NCBI RefSeq assembly: GCF_037975245.1
Contig: NC_092561.1
Span: 18,532,508-18,596,507 of the forward strand
DNA: 64,000 bases
Direction of reading: 5' to 3'
From: Apostichopus japonicus
Taxonomy: Eukaryota > Echinodermata > Holothuroidea > Aspidochirotida > Stichopodidae
A program made the translations under genes and the position numbers. Below the pieces are notes generated by a model. The model was not told the origin of the DNA. It ran no database searches and worked only from the letters and a program-made list of their open reading frames with translations. This document shows positions 1 to 14,147 of the stretch, piece after piece (position 1 is the first letter of the stretch; each line of letters starts with the position of its first letter).

Positions 1-597
1 TGTGAAAGTCACACGATCGCACCAGCAACTTTCCACCTGTTCATATTATACACATCGAGAGTGTGAGAAATCTATTCAAACCTGTAACCACCCTGACAAA
101 TTTACCTGTCAATCAGATATAAATACTTTCCCATTTCTGACAAACTGTGGTATGGCAGCTTTATAAACATTACATTTACGAAGAATACAAACCCGATAGA
201 CACGAGCAATGTATTTGAAAACTTGGGAATGACCATGGAGTACAAAACATAAAGGGAACATTGTAATTATGTCTCCTCGTTCGTCCTTGTAGACTGTAAA
301 ATATTCCAGTTTAGAAACTAGAGCAATTGATATATTATTTTCCATTTCACAATAACAAGGAGATACATTAATTATTGTGTACTTCTTATACACACACAAA
401 ACCGTTATCCTATGTAATTTACAGCAGACAAGGTCGTTTTAGGTTTTTTTCCCCTTCTATTTTGTTGTGTTCAAGGGGAAGGTCAACTGAAAAAGTGTCT
501 AATAGACGATTCTGAAAACAAATTTATTAGAGGTTAACATGATCTTTCAAATGGCTTAGTGAAATTGAATATGTAATACAATTGTATATGTATATTA
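1..597. other. No gene recognised
   Basis: AT-rich sequence. A 96-codon minus-strand open frame (109-399) has no recognisable motif and is probably chance. Confidence 0.5.
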
Positions 598-819
598 GAT
601 CCTCCTGCAAGCAGGAACTCGCGAAGAAGCCTCATTGGCTTATCAAAGCCGCAAGCTGACCAAAGTCAGTCTCTCACATTCATATTTTACGTCCATGATT
701 ATGAATTGTTAATTGTCAACAACTCTGTAACTGGACGACATACATTAATCTGGGAGTGACTCGAACCGGGGACCTTATGATTGAAAGGCACCGGCGTTAA
801 CCACTGAGCTAACACTCCA
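598..819 (-). repeat. tRNA-derived SINE, copy 1 (near full length)
   Basis: Read on the minus strand, this starts with a tRNA-like head. It has a pol III A box (TAGCTCAGTGG) and a B box (GGTTCGAGTCA). A body follows that is nearly identical to the copies at 15501, 29942, 36266 and 38595, ending in GCTTGCAGGAGGATCT. The head begins GGAGTGTTAGC and pairs with GACTCC-type sequence after the B box. The tRNA species of origin is unclear. Confidence 0.85.
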
Positions 820-3800
820 CAATTAAACAGAGATACGTTTCCGTAACAAATCGGCTGGTTACTTGGCAGTGCTTCTTCTATATAACATTATCAATGTAGT
901 AATGTGTGGTTATTCTGATTTGAGTACCCGATTGGGAGCCAAACGTTACAATGTGACTGAGCGCATCAATCTTTTGCCCAAAGAAAATGTTTGCACTCGA
1001 GTATCGATGGTCAAGCTAAATTATTGAACATTTTACTTTATGTTGTATTTTACTGTCAACTCCACTTTGAAAAATAAAATAAGGGATTGACAAAACAATA
1101 CTGTCCATTATTTTTTGTTTTATTTGTTTGTATGATTGTCATTAAGAAGTGGATTAATTAATTTTAAATAACAAAAGTCCGTGTAATAACATTAGAGGGA
1201 ATTTAAGTTCTCTACAAGTTATAGAGGTATAATGTATTGTTTTGTGTGTTACTGTGTGTTCAACAATGTGTATGGCATGATGATTTTGATATATTTCCTT
1301 TAAATAGGTAGAAATCATTAAAAGTTCATTCCAGCGCACTGGCCCTCTTTGCTCAAAAGGGGCATTTTTTTGCCCCTAAAATTCCTGCTTGATCTTAAAA
1401 TTCGACGTCTAAACAATTCTTTTGAGCAAACCCTTTCCAACAATCTTTGGTTGCACCTTGTACTTAAATAATTAATACTTCTTTATCCCGCGTGTGAGGC
1501 CCTACATGAGAATTATTGTGATTGTAATTAACAAATCATTAAAGTAAGATTTAAGAAGGCAGTCCAGGGGTAAGTCTCGATGATCTAAGCTGTAGAGATT
1601 AAGTTTGTTTTCATTTGTATGTACCATTTCTAAAATAATTACAGTCGAATATTTCACAATTTGTAACATAAGTGGGCTTAAAGTCTCAGTATGTGATTGC
1701 CAAATTAAAGCTTCGAACTTTCCACCTTACTGCACTAAAAGTTCAGTGAAAATGACACCATTCTATGCAATTTTCATATCAGTTTTCATTACTTTATTGA
1801 GTTATCTGTCGTTAGTACTGTTGAGCTGAATAAAATTCGCCAGATGTATTAACGAGTCCGTACAAACTTCAATCAAAATTTGAATGCCCCGCCCAACAGA
1901 ATCCTGCGCCAATCAAATCTCTCTCTTTTTTTTTTACGACCGTTAGACCTAGGCTTACTTTACTTCTTTTTTTTCGTGGCTAGCATGTCCTAGGTCCCAG
2001 CTCTTTTTTCTTTCTCTTGGTTTTACGGATGTAGCTTGCGAAATTGTCTTTTCCTTCCATTGCAATGACTAAAGAATTGTTTCAGATGTTTTCTCCATGG
2101 AATTGTAAAAAGTGGGTGATACGAGTATAGGACTGCGTTAAAATCTCAATCGGGCCGCATGTATAGACTTTCTTTTTTTTACACGTGTGTTATGAACATG
2201 TTGATATGGGCGGTCGCCGTGATTTAACGATTAATCGTTAACGCCATAAGGGCAACAGAAAATAAATTTATTTCTTTCGATTGCTTCAACTTTTCTCTAT
2301 TAAACCCACCTGGTCAGAGTGCATTCAGAATAAAAAAAATTGAATCTACTGCGAAAGTTTGTTTCCGAAATTCATTAGCAAACACGTATTGAGACTTTAT
2401 AGCAAACATGTGTGATATCACTGTTTTCTACAAGCCACAACATTTCTGTTTAACTTTATTTGTTTCTTCTCTAATGAACATGGATTGCAGTTCACAATAA
2501 ATCAATACGCGCAGTGAAATCTTGTCTTGCTGCTTTCTCATTTCGAAATGAGACAGTAGAAATGCAGGTTTTGACATTTATGATATCACATCTGCTCGCG
2601 TTAAGTCACTTGGTACCAAACGCATCAATACATTTATATGCCATGTGGGTCTTCAAATACATGCCACATTTTGCCAATATTCTTAGAACACCCCTCGGCT
2701 ATACTAGCAGTAGACCAGAAACTGCATAACCCAACCACCCAAGAGATTTCATAACATTTCGAAACTCATCTTAATTGCGATAAAAATTTACATAGAGGCC
2801 AGAACCATAACGGAAAGTTCAGAAACTATCACTGTGTGGCTAATCCCTTACTGAAATGTTCCAATAAAATATGCAACCATTAAGCCAAGTTACGAAGTCA
2901 TTATGGAGAACAAATGTAGTCTATTTTTTTTTACAAGAGAAATTTTATATTTCTTTCCTTTCGACGAAAGAAAGTTCAATGAATTCACCATTACATTCTT
3001 CACTGCATTCTTGTAACTTGTAATTCCTTTGTTTTCTTCAATTTTACTTTCAACTTCTCCATCCCCCCTCCCCCTCTTAGTATAAATCTCTCTTTACTTT
3101 CCTATTTTTCCCTCCTCCTCCGAGTTTCATTCGTACATTTATTTTGTCTCTCAAAAAGTTTTCGCGTTATTACCCTTGTAACCAGAATTACAATCATTCT
3201 GTCTTAATAAGTTCAACCAATGTTTGCGCTCATTGAGAATTCAAGTACTCGTTTCCTCCATTTCTTTTCCTCTCTTTCGTTCTCATTGATAGTTTTTGTA
3301 AGGTTAAAACTTGAGCTTAATTAGCTATTTGATCCATTAATAGTGCCGAGTGCCTCAAATTTGTAGAGAGACCTCTCCAGAGAAAGGAAATGATAGGATC
3401 TGCGTTTGCCCGCAAGACGTATAGTTCAACTTTGTCAACATTTCCAGCATATATTCGCGACCTTATTCAAACAGTAGATACTCGTATTTGACCGTAATTC
3501 TTTGTCAAGTCTATAGAGTAAAAGAAGTATGGCATCTCTGTCGAGGAACCCAAAAAGGTGGTTGTGTAAAAAGGTTGTAAACCTGTCGTGAAGATTACCT
3601 AATTTTCTTCCTAGACGGAGATAACCGTTGTTCAATTCTCTTTCATATCAAATAGGTTAATGTGATTATTTTTATTGAGTCAGAAATTAATTCAACATGT
3701 ATAGTTAACCCCTTTACGGACATGTTATGTTGTAATAATGTGTTTTGATTGATGACCGTATGTACAGGTGACTGTTGTCAATATTCACCATGCAGGTATC

Positions 3801-3969
3801 AGACTTAATCCTACATTACGTCCACCAGATACGTTAACACCATCTTGCGTCTTATGTTGGGAGGGCAAGAGTAATGTCAGGGATGATTTAGGAGAGAAGT
3901 GAAAATATTTTGTCTGAAGGAGCTCGTTATTTTAACTCGAAACCCGAATCGTTATGTTTATTTACTGGA
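820..3969. other. Gene-poor stretch; one unassigned open frame
   Basis: No recognisable gene. One minus-strand frame (about 3435-3644) runs open for about 70 codons after a TGA, with no ATG, and reads like protein (RLGRKLGNLHDRFTTFLHNH). I do not recognise it. It could be a piece of an exon or chance. Confidence 0.35.
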
Positions 3970-4045
3970 ATATATATATATATATATGTTTATATATATA
4001 TTTACATATATATATATAAATATATATACAAATATATATATATTT
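3970..4045. repeat. Interrupted (TA)n microsatellite
   Basis: TA dinucleotide runs broken by GTT, TTAC, AAA and CAAA interruptions. Confidence 0.9.
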
Positions 4046-7000
4046 TGCTCTCAATGCTTTGAATAATAAAATTAAAATATCACATTTACAGCATTTACAA
4101 GGCATTAAATGTTACAATTGTAATTTTAGTTAGTTACATAGTAAATATACTTCAAATAATATAAGCTAAAATTTAATACTAGTGTATTTTAATGTCAACA
4201 TTTTGAGGAAACCGCTCAATTTCACAAGAATTTCGTCGTACGATGAAATACCGTTAATGTGTGAATTTTTTCGTTCCTAAGTTTTTGAGATTCTTATTAT
4301 GGTATTTATGGTAAGTTATTATAGGATATATATTCACTTTAATACGGTTATTTACTCTGTTTATTTGTTATTATGCTTTACTTTATGTCGATTCAAACCC
4401 CTGGATGCAATTATACTTCCACTGCTTTGTAGTAGTAGTTAATATTACGTCATCATTTAACTTTAATGATCACCGACTCGTATTAGCATTAAAGTTGATA
4501 ACAATGAACCAAAGTGTTTGTGTTTTGGCATAGACTCTTTAACTTTAATGTATGACAAATCAAACAATGAATCATGGGTAATTGTATAAGGCTATACGTA
4601 ATAATTATGCCATAGGAAATATATTAAAGAAAACCTTTAAATGAACTTTAATAAGGACCAATTGAACTTTCCTGACATCTTGAACTTCCAATAGAGATCG
4701 ATAAAAACAACACAAGTATATAGTTTCATATAGCACACTTTAGCTGCAGTGTTCACATTCCTCTACCGTAGATGTATGCACTGTATAGCAACAAACATCA
4801 AATACGTTACTGATTGGTTATTTGTACACGTTCTCCTATTGCAAACCTTCGGTTTGTTTGAATTTGCCTTCGCTGTGCCAGCAGTTTGCCGCGATCGAAA
4901 ATGTCGATAAAGTTGTGTTATTTTTTCTTCTAGTAATGTTCACGAAAATATATTTCTTCGAAAGCGCACTTTTTGTAAGACTGGGTAAGAAATTCTCCGG
5001 TGACCTAAGGCAACACTAATAACATTATTGAATTTAAAATGGTTATTGATTGGAGAAGCAAGTGGCTGTTTACGAGTCAATTCAAGCTTAGACGTCAAAC
5101 TAATTTGAGGAATAAGGCAACGGTCGTGTCACAGTCTGGATAATAAGACAAGTACACAAACGAGTGACAAAAATTATAATGCCCTCGAACGATTAGTCTT
5201 ACTACAATTATGAGAACACTAAAATAGAAAACGGAAACCGCTGATGTGAATTATAAAATCCGGCGACGTTTCCTCCAATTAATAAGTGAAACATTTTCAA
5301 ATACAAACAATACTTTAACCTCTGTTGCCTTTTTGGTTTGAAACAAAAATTACATAGTTCAATTCTTTTTGGTAGTTTTGAATAAGGTGCTACATATTCT
5401 GTTTATTTTTAAACTAACTATTAATTTTACGCTAAACCCGAATGATTGTAGATTGTTGCGATTGTTCTCTTAACTCTGTTTTGAAAAATCATTAAGAACT
5501 GAAAATCATTAAGCAATTGCCGTTTTGCAGCCACATTATAATAAGCTTTCATGAAGAGTAAAACATTAAAGTGATAACTTCATTTAAATAACCACAAGTT
5601 GTTATTTGATACAACGAAGCGATTGCGTGGTAGGTTTCATGTTGGTCTATATTCACATATAACAAAATACAGCAAGGGTCTAAAGTGTAACACACCACGT
5701 GGACATAATAGATCCTGCTGGTATTATCCGTGGAAATTTTAAAGTGTGTATATGTGAAGCAAATGCTGTATGCTCAAAGATAATTTGTATACGAAAAACA
5801 GCCATTTTGTGAGTATTTAGTAAAGTAAGTGTACTTTTGCATAGTAAACTTTGCTTTTTTTTAGGCAGTACTCACTTACTCGTTTGCGTTTTAAAAGTCA
5901 AATCGTTTGAACCGTATAGTTAGCACTAAATATTGTTTTCCTAAATCAGTTGGTTAGAGCACTGAACATATGTAAATACTGCAAACGTGCTATATTGATC
6001 AATTCGTGGAGAGTTTTTCTGCTACAATGTGGACTTTTGAAGCAAACATGTACTGGCTTTTGCTTTTCTCGATTTGTTTTCTTCACGTGGATAATCTCAC
6101 GAGAATCAAACTGAGTTTGATCAATGTCTACAAATATATGTTTGCCAAAGGTTGCTTAACTTGTTGTAACATGTCAAGGCAAATATATAAGCCCATCTGT
6201 CAATGGACGACAAGGGAAAAATAACATTGCAATGTCTTCCTTATCTGTCACGAGACCTACATCCTTCAAAAATATCAATTGTGATTCAAACGCCTCAGTG
6301 TAAATCATAATAGTCTGTTTGTTACTTATTAACACGCTTGTGGGTTTTTGTTTTCTTTATCTATTTCTTGGTCGCAACTTTATAGCTGTTAAGACATTTC
6401 ATTGATTCTCATATTATGCACATATCAATTGCTCTCACAGAAATTTATATTTAATATTTCGACTGTAGAATTAAATCATACAACCCTAACAGAACTGCGG
6501 CAATTATCCTCCGGTATGATGCCAACCGTTATTAAGGATACCCCGCATATATTTCTATCTACTTTCTTTGTTTCTTTCGATTGTAATCATTTATTTGAAA
6601 TGCACGAAAAGATAGAAAACACATTTGTTGCGGCAGTGACAAATCAAACTGTAATTAAACTAGCGATATTTAATTGTTTTATCTTTGACATTCTCGAAGA
6701 CGAAGTGGATAGGCGTTCGAAGGGAGAAAAAGCTTGTGTTTTCGTCGGCAAATTTTCATTTAGTTAAGAAATGGAGAGAATGTAGTCCTTGGTGTTCATG
6801 CCTTGATTACAAATAGTTCTGTGACATTTAAAGTTCTTTTATATAGTCACGTTTTGCTTAACGTTGCTTTGGTCAAATATGATGAAAGCTTGAATAGAAA
6901 GAGGTACATGAAGTTTCTGATATGTATTGTCTTGTCTTTCAATTTATGAAACAATTTCTTTTCTTATAATTTCCGTCATACCAGTTAGATTTTTACTTCT

Positions 7001-10000
7001 ATGGAATTGTCGTACAATGTGTGTTATGAAATAAAACTTCATATTGCCCCAAACTAATATATCGAAAAACATAAAGTAAAATAAACGCGTGCATGCTCAA
7101 CAAGTATTTCATTTACGTTGACATTGAGAGAATTTTATCTTTGGTTTTCATCCATTCGCAGCTAACGATGATGTTCTTATATTTTCATGATTTTATGGTC
7201 ACAATCATTTACCTTTTGTAAAGAACATATCTATAGAAAAGAACGGAAATTTTGGAACTTGTGTCAGTCCAAAATGGATACTCAATTTCTTTAGCGAACC
7301 CATAAGGACATCTCATTATACAGAAATAGTAAAAGATAATCCTTCACAAAGCAAGAACGTTATAAAATTTAGAGTTTGTTTGAAAGTTTCCAAGAAAACT
7401 ATGACTTGCAAGAAATACATTTTTAAATGCTCCCTCCTGTAACATGATTATTTATTTCTTTATCTGCAATTACTTTAAATCATTCATAAGATAGTAATTT
7501 TTTTTTGAATTAACAAAGTAATTTTGCTTATATCATTCCCTATTATGGAATTGATTTCGATACAATTGTTATAAATGAACATCCTCGATTGTTTTAACTG
7601 GAAAAAGTCTTTGCGCTTCCACGTTGCTATGAAATAACATCAGTCTGTTCTCTTTTAAGTATACTGTGTTATACATTCAAATCTAACATGGATTTCTTTG
7701 AAAGTAAGCCATCTAGCAATACAAGCTGACTGCCTGTTCAAAAACACATTTCTCCAATCTGAAGTATTTTTTTTTTGTTTTCTTTTTACCTAATTACTTG
7801 CCCAAACTTTAGTAGAAGTAGTTTCGTGATGACAATTAATGTCTTATTTTTTGTAATTGATTACGTAGATAATGTGGATATTCCAGACAATTATTGGAAA
7901 GGAGGTAACTTTAATTGGTTCTTCCATATATGTGGTGCTTTCTAATCTCTTATATGTTAAAGTAGCTTCAATTTGTCGAAAAACAATAGCTTCCATCAAA
8001 CCATTCACTTTCAACAAACGTGCCAATAATTTCCCTTTCAACTTAATGTACATAGCTGTCATTTAATCAACACTACCATCGTTTGAACGATTCGGTTCTC
8101 ATTTATCATGGTTGCAGTTAAATGTCAGCTAGAGTGGTTGATGATCGCCAGGTATACCATTATAATTTGCGATAATGACCATGTCCCCCGTCCCTCCCCC
8201 CTTTTTCACCGAAGGATATGGAGATTGGTAATATGAATTTAAGTAGTGTGATGTTTATTACCGACACCTACAGGCTACGAACCATTATCTTATATTTATC
8301 TTGCTTAGCACTGAAAGCCTGACTACACGAGCCTACCGTTTGATACGTTTTCAAGCAAATCATTTAGAAATTTGTCTTCTGCAGGGAATTGTGCTTCCCT
8401 TGGGTTATATTGTGGTTATATATTAAAATCTATCTACTTTTGTCATTTTCCGTACAGATTGGAAAGTGAGTTGCTACACTTGCCTACATAATGAGAGAAA
8501 TTGTAAAAATAGTAATAGTTAAGTTTGTACAATGTAGGTTAAAGTTTGTTTTTGTATCATGTTATGTACAATTGTTACCCTAGATCATGGGTAGCTTCTA
8601 ATGAAAATTGAACAGTTTGTAATTAGAACTAAGCATTTATACTGTCAACGCATAAAGAAAGAGAATATATAGAATGAGTTGATCACATTTAATAACCTAC
8701 CTACGTTATGTGAGTGTGTCTGTGTAATTTATTGACGAATTCAAAGCCCGTGTCAGCGTGTGATTGGTTAACTCAGTCAATGTGTACAAACTATGCAGAA
8801 ACGTGTACTGTCATCGCAATTATTCAAAAGATTAGGTGATCCAGATTTGTTTGATCAAAGAATTCTTCTTGTTAACGAGTAAAACCAAGGATTAAACCAA
8901 AAAAATATACAAGAAAGAAACCTGTTTTCGAGTCTCTTTGATGAGGAAAGAATCAATCCTTTTTTTTCAGAGTTTGTAGATCTATTGCTTGTTTGTTTCT
9001 TTATTCCTCTTTTACAACAAATATGTAACAGTTTTGGACAAAATCTATAAATTTGTTGTGCGATTTGCAAAATTGCCCATCGCTTGAACCCATAAAATTG
9101 TGTATAGTGACATGGTAACCATTGCATTGAATATGTTCCCGAGTAATGCAAATCCCTAAATAAATGTTGTATATTGATGCAGGCTGTCTTATGTGCAAAA
9201 TAAAGCTATGGGAAGCTCCCTAGTGTATTCCTATCTCGAATAATGATTCTCTAAAAAAATGGTCCACATTTGGACCATCCGAATTGAGGGAGTTAACAAG
9301 TTTATTTGACCTTTGGTGGCCTTACTTACTCTGGGTAGCCTACACGCATTAACTCTGGACAATAACTAAGTCCACATAAGTGTTTTCATAATTAGAATGG
9401 CTTGCCAGTTCATTACGTCCACATATGGCCACTATACGGCATCTATTAGAAGATGTTATGTCTCGATGTATACGTCAGCCCGTTAAACATGTTAACACAG
9501 TTTGGATGTCCACTGTTAAAAGTGGTTTCTTTTTAAATGTATATCGTTAAGTGTAGTTCTAAATGTAGCGTATAGAGAGTCACAACTCACATCATCCGTT
9601 CATTCAGACTTTTCAGCAAAAATCCTTAGGGATACCCATGTACTGTTTTGTGTGTTATCTTGTATAATTTGTTGTTACTTCCTGATTGCACCGAAGCGCA
9701 AAGATTAACAATCTCCAGTTCATTCCATTCAGATCTTTCACGTTGTCCTCCGGGTAAGAATTTATTCGTATTCAGTCACTGCGAATTTGCTATCAGTATT
9801 CAGTGATCGAAAGGATTCAGTGTTGCATTATAATGAGATAAATGCAAGGTAGGCTGAAAATGAAGTAATTGATCCATTTAAACGTACTGGGAACTAGGTC
9901 TTTTATCGGACTATGCGATCAGTAAGGAGCGCTTTAAATACAGACAGAAATCGTTTAACCCAAGGCTGCATTTAAATAGGTTTACAATCACGACGATATT

Positions 10001-11342
10001 AGTGATTTGTGTTTGAGTTTAAGTCCGTTCTATTTACAACGTGGTCTGAAGATGTCCACTGAGGTAGCTTCAACTTGGCTGATACAACATAGCACAGAGA
10101 CCGGAATAAGGTAACACGTAATGTGCAAAGCAATTGCACATGTTGTAAGAGAAAGCTTGAAGTAAAAATTGAAAGAGTTTAAATCTCAACATATCAACAA
10201 CAAAAAATCAATGTTGTTTTATTGACAGGAATACGTCCACAAACTGCAATTTAAGCGTAAAGTTCTAACAATCTTGACGTGTTACTGACGTAATATTTAT
10301 TCACGTGAAAAGTTGGGTAACCTTATTCTATTGTGATAGTAGGCACCAGAAACAGCCGTATCGAAATACTTCCAGGACAATATGTCTTCGTCTTTGTTAT
10401 AGAAAGGGACAATGGACATTCCCTCTTCCATTTTCCCTGTTTCCTTTATATTTCCCAACATCCCTGATGAGGAGGATATGTTTTCTTTATTGTTTATAAT
10501 TTTATTGTTAGCCACAATGATTTTTTTTTTAATTTTTAAAGTTGTAATTTGCAACAGGGTTTAATCCAGAATATATCATTCGGTACTTTGTAATATTGTA
10601 CTCAGAAACTAATTATTCTCAACCCTACAGATCAATGTGCATTCTACTATTTTGTCTTCCGCTCATTGCGATTGCTCCTTATAACACTGACATTTTGAGA
10701 CCCACGACTTTAATGCAATTATTTTCGTATAATCAAGTTGCAAATTTTTATGATAATTCCAACCTCCTTCGTGATCAAAGTAACATGCCATTTCCCCTGT
10801 AACTCTTACAAGCTGTATCAGCTTCGACAACAATTACAAACACCTCTTGGTGTCAGTAGGGGTAAATTTGGGGTTGCGTTCGAGACTAGAAATACACAGA
10901 ATTTGCGATTCATTGGCTATTCATTGAATAATAATCCGAAATTTACAAAATTCACCGTCTGTTACTTTCATGTTATTCTGAATATACAAAAGTGTTTACA
11001 CTATATATCATAACGATAAGGTATACCACTCGTGCGAGAAACTATAATAACGTACGGTCAATATATCTGTGGATTAAAATTGTTATTATTCTGGAGCAGA
11101 TTTTCAAGATAATTTAGGTTACCCCAAGAAACGCCATATTAACGAGTTTGTTCTGTAAACTTAAGTAATTTGACTTTCATGCAATAAACGCATTATCATC
11201 AAATTGAATTTGCATACATTTTATTTCAATAGTAAATAATACTGACGCCTACAATAATTATATTTCCGTGTGAAAAATCAATATTTACATTCGAAACCAC
11301 TTTTCATAAGAGTATCACGTGACTTTTAACAGGAGCAAATTA

Positions 11343-11345
<3 letters not shown>
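4046..11345. other. Long gene-poor stretch
   Basis: No exon, RNA gene or transposon end recognised in about 7.3 kb. Open frames up to 121 codons (6402-6767, plus) lack recognisable motifs. A small perfect hairpin (ATGGTCCA CATT TGGACCAT) lies at 9259-9278. Confidence 0.4.

Positions 11346-11378
<33 letters not shown>
11346..11378. repeat. (TA)n microsatellite
   Basis: About 16 uninterrupted TA units. Confidence 0.9.
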
Positions 11379-11380
<2 letters not shown>

Positions 11381-13071
11381 TAAACATATACATATATGGT
11401 TATGATATACCCCACAATATAAACTTCCTGAGGCAGAATTCCTATATACTTAAGCACATAATGAAAAATAAAATTGATTCTCTACAGGACTGTTTTTTTT
11501 TTCTAATCATGTTAATTTGATTAGGTTTTCGGTTAAGTTAAATTTGCAGTTTATGCCAGTGCAGTCCATTTTGCTAACCTTAGTTGTGTCAGTCTTATCA
11601 TGTTTGTAACGTTTGAGTTCATAATTGTACAACCTTGATGTAGTTATGGTAAATCGAATTTGAATTTAATTTTAGGTCAAGTACAAAAACTTGCTTACAA
11701 TCTTAAATATGGCAAGTTTTTATAGACAGTGCTTTAAACTGGTCCTACAGATCTTTGTTCGTATTATTAAACTACAGATAACGTATGAAAGCAAATAGTC
11801 CAAGGGCAATTTACATTGTTAAATATCCCACCTTCCAAGAAAAGAAATATCATAGTTGTAAATAACAGCCATCAAATCAAAACATTGATAAATTGTTAAT
11901 ATAGCATTGTATGTGTTGTCAAATTCAAAGACTACGAAATATCTTATAAGTACGATGACAAAAAACCCCCCAAACAAACAAAATTCGGAAATCTTCTTGT
12001 AAGGATGTGGTAAAAAGCAAGTACTTAGATTTGTTACCCTATTTTTGGCCATAATCTGCGGGCAATACTGGTTATAAAGTTCGTCTGCCAGCCAGAAAAG
12101 TGAGGTAGAAGTAAAAGATAAACGGTGTTTGCTTGTCAATGACAACCCGTCATTGACTAAGGAATGACAAGAAGAGTCTAATAATGAAAAGACTGAATTG
12201 GCCTTTTGTTATTTCACTTACAAGAAAATTCCTGTACCTCGACTCGCTACAATTGAGAAGAAAATCGTTGCATCATTCTGATAATTCGAATTCGATCTCT
12301 AACTGAAAGTGCTATCTGTAACCGTGTCATAATGTCATGTGATATTAACACATGGTTGAATAGCCATGAATTCAAGAGTACGCATGTAATGAACCATAAC
12401 TTTGTTATTATGTTACATATAAAGCTCTATAAACTATTGAAATCAACGATAGAATTGTTTTGGTTCCCACAAAATCCATTGTCACTTTCTATTCTGGTTT
12501 ATGAAATTTTTGGAAAGTTCGTGTAATTTCCATTGGTTTTGGTATGTTATTGAAAAGTTTAATGTAACAAGTTATCATTGCTTCGAAATGAAGCTACCAG
12601 AGCTGCAGATGACAAAATATCAACAGAATAATATGACATCATCTGTAACTGAAAGTTTCTACGTCTGTAAGAATCGATCTACTTTTGGTCGTAAACTTAA
12701 ATTGAGATGAACGGCATCCACCCACCACTTCCTGGTTTTCAGTCTTTGTTTTGTGCCGCACACTCCAACTTCCTGTCATGTTCTATTAGGTCGCAAAGCT
12801 ATTTGTGTAAAGGTCTATGTGGCAAATATTCTTTTGGGAATCACTTGAAGTATTTCTTTTTTTCGAATGATACCATAACAAAGTTGTCATCGCGGGAAGA
12901 TATGCCTTAAAATAGGTCAAAAGAACGCATGACTTCAAATTGCGTGCGTTGAAAATAGAATAACACTACGTCACTTAGTGACTGGTTTGTACAATAAATC
13001 ACTCTTTGATATAAAAAAAAAGTCAACAATATGTTTGACATTACTTTAAAACACATTTTTCTTTTTCATTT
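11379..13071. other. No gene recognised
   Basis: AT-rich sequence with only short open frames (up to 108 codons, 11819-12145 minus) and no recognisable motif. Confidence 0.4.
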
Positions 13072-13305
13072 TCAAATATCATTTTCTAGAGAGGAATAAT
13101 CTGGCTTGTATTCCCCAAGGTAAACTTTTAATTCACATACTGAATTAGAACCAAGCTGTACATATCCATTATCGAATGAAAGAATTCTTGCTACTTTATG
13201 AATTGATTTAGGCTTAGCTTTAAGAAGCAAAAATGCATCTATATGACAGTATTGACTTGAACAAGGTGTGTCTGAGGTAGGATATGTTGGTGGAAAGCAG
13301 TGTTG
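13072..13305 (-). CDS. Unrecognised coding-like frame, 77 codons, no ATG
   Basis: This minus-strand frame runs from just after a TAA to a TGA at 13072-13074. It looks like real protein: Cys at relative positions 3, 15, 20 and 57, and segments such as FLLLKAKPKSIHKVARILSF and YVQLGSNSVCELKVYLGEYK. Upstream, a second frame reads KWGTPYRETVEKTVIVTT, and further up a good acceptor (TATTTTATTGCAG, about 13486-13498) opens HFIVTLREEHPYEMIIETDK. These pieces sit in different frames or are split by stops. That fits a decayed gene or a host exon crossed by undetected introns. I do not recognise the family. The signal-peptide exon at 17122-17237 on the same strand could belong to the same gene, but this is conjecture. 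Confidence 0.35.
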   Translation of the reverse strand, partial: QHCFPPTYPTSDTPCSSQYCHIDAFLLLKAKPKSIHKVARILSFDNGYVQLGSNSVCELKVYLGEYKPDYSSLENDI

Positions 13306-13769
13306 TTACAATGACAGTTTTCTCAACAGTCTCTCTGTATGGTGTTCCCCATTTTGTAGCAATTAAGATTTCTTTTTAATCTTAAAAGGTGAATATGTTC
13401 CAATATTTATCAGTCTCAATGATCATTTCATATGGATGTTCCTCTCTTAACGTTACTATGAAGTGGCAGATCATAAAGTTCCTGCAATAAAATAATAGAA
13501 ACACGAGACAAGTGGAAACTGAAAGGGATATCCTTCTTGAATTTTCGTCGGTCATATTCAGATTTAAATGTTTGAATTATTCGGATTGTTATAAACTGTC
13601 ATAACTCTACCAAAATATCAAAAATTGTCTTTGTTTCATTCCAGTTGAATGACCTAAGGACGCAATAAACATGACAATGTCAAAGATGTTCAAGGGAAAA
13701 CAAAACATGAAACAAAGGATGCAAACAAAGCTATATACGTTTGTTCATTTACCAAAACTCTCTCTCTCT

Positions 13770-14147
13770 CTAGTCGACAGAAGTCGGAATCATGTTGAGA
13801 TTTGCCCAATTATTTCTGTCCCTCATCAAGTTAGGAAGATCAGTTTCAAGCAACCCGATGTCCCTAGCAACTACATCTATATAGCTGAGCTTATGTTTTC
13901 CCCTATTTCTCCTTCCATGTTTTGGTTTCCACATGATAAGTTGATAGACTGGTTCCTTGGTGTTCCTGTATGAGTGCCCTGCTAGTTTGAGACGGCGTTG
14001 TTGTATCTTACAGGATAGTTTTGGTTCATTGCCATACAGTTCAGTATTTGTCATATGTTGACTCCAATATTTACCAAAACACTGCAGATAAATAACTCCA
14101 TTTACATTTTTTTTTATAACAGAAGCTATAGGCATATCATCTTCCAA
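13770..14147 (-). pseudogene. Non-LTR retrotransposon (LINE) RT C-terminal tail
   Basis: An open frame of about 125 codons reads as the end of a LINE reverse transcriptase polyprotein. It has the LYGNEPKLS.KIQQRRLKLAGHSYR block, then WKPKHGRRNRGKHKLSYIDV and a final DRNNWANL. In intact elements this RRLxxAGHxxR...KxxRGRxxxxYxD layout lies downstream of the RT domain. No RT catalytic motif precedes it here, so it is a 5'-truncated, dead insertion. Confidence 0.8.
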
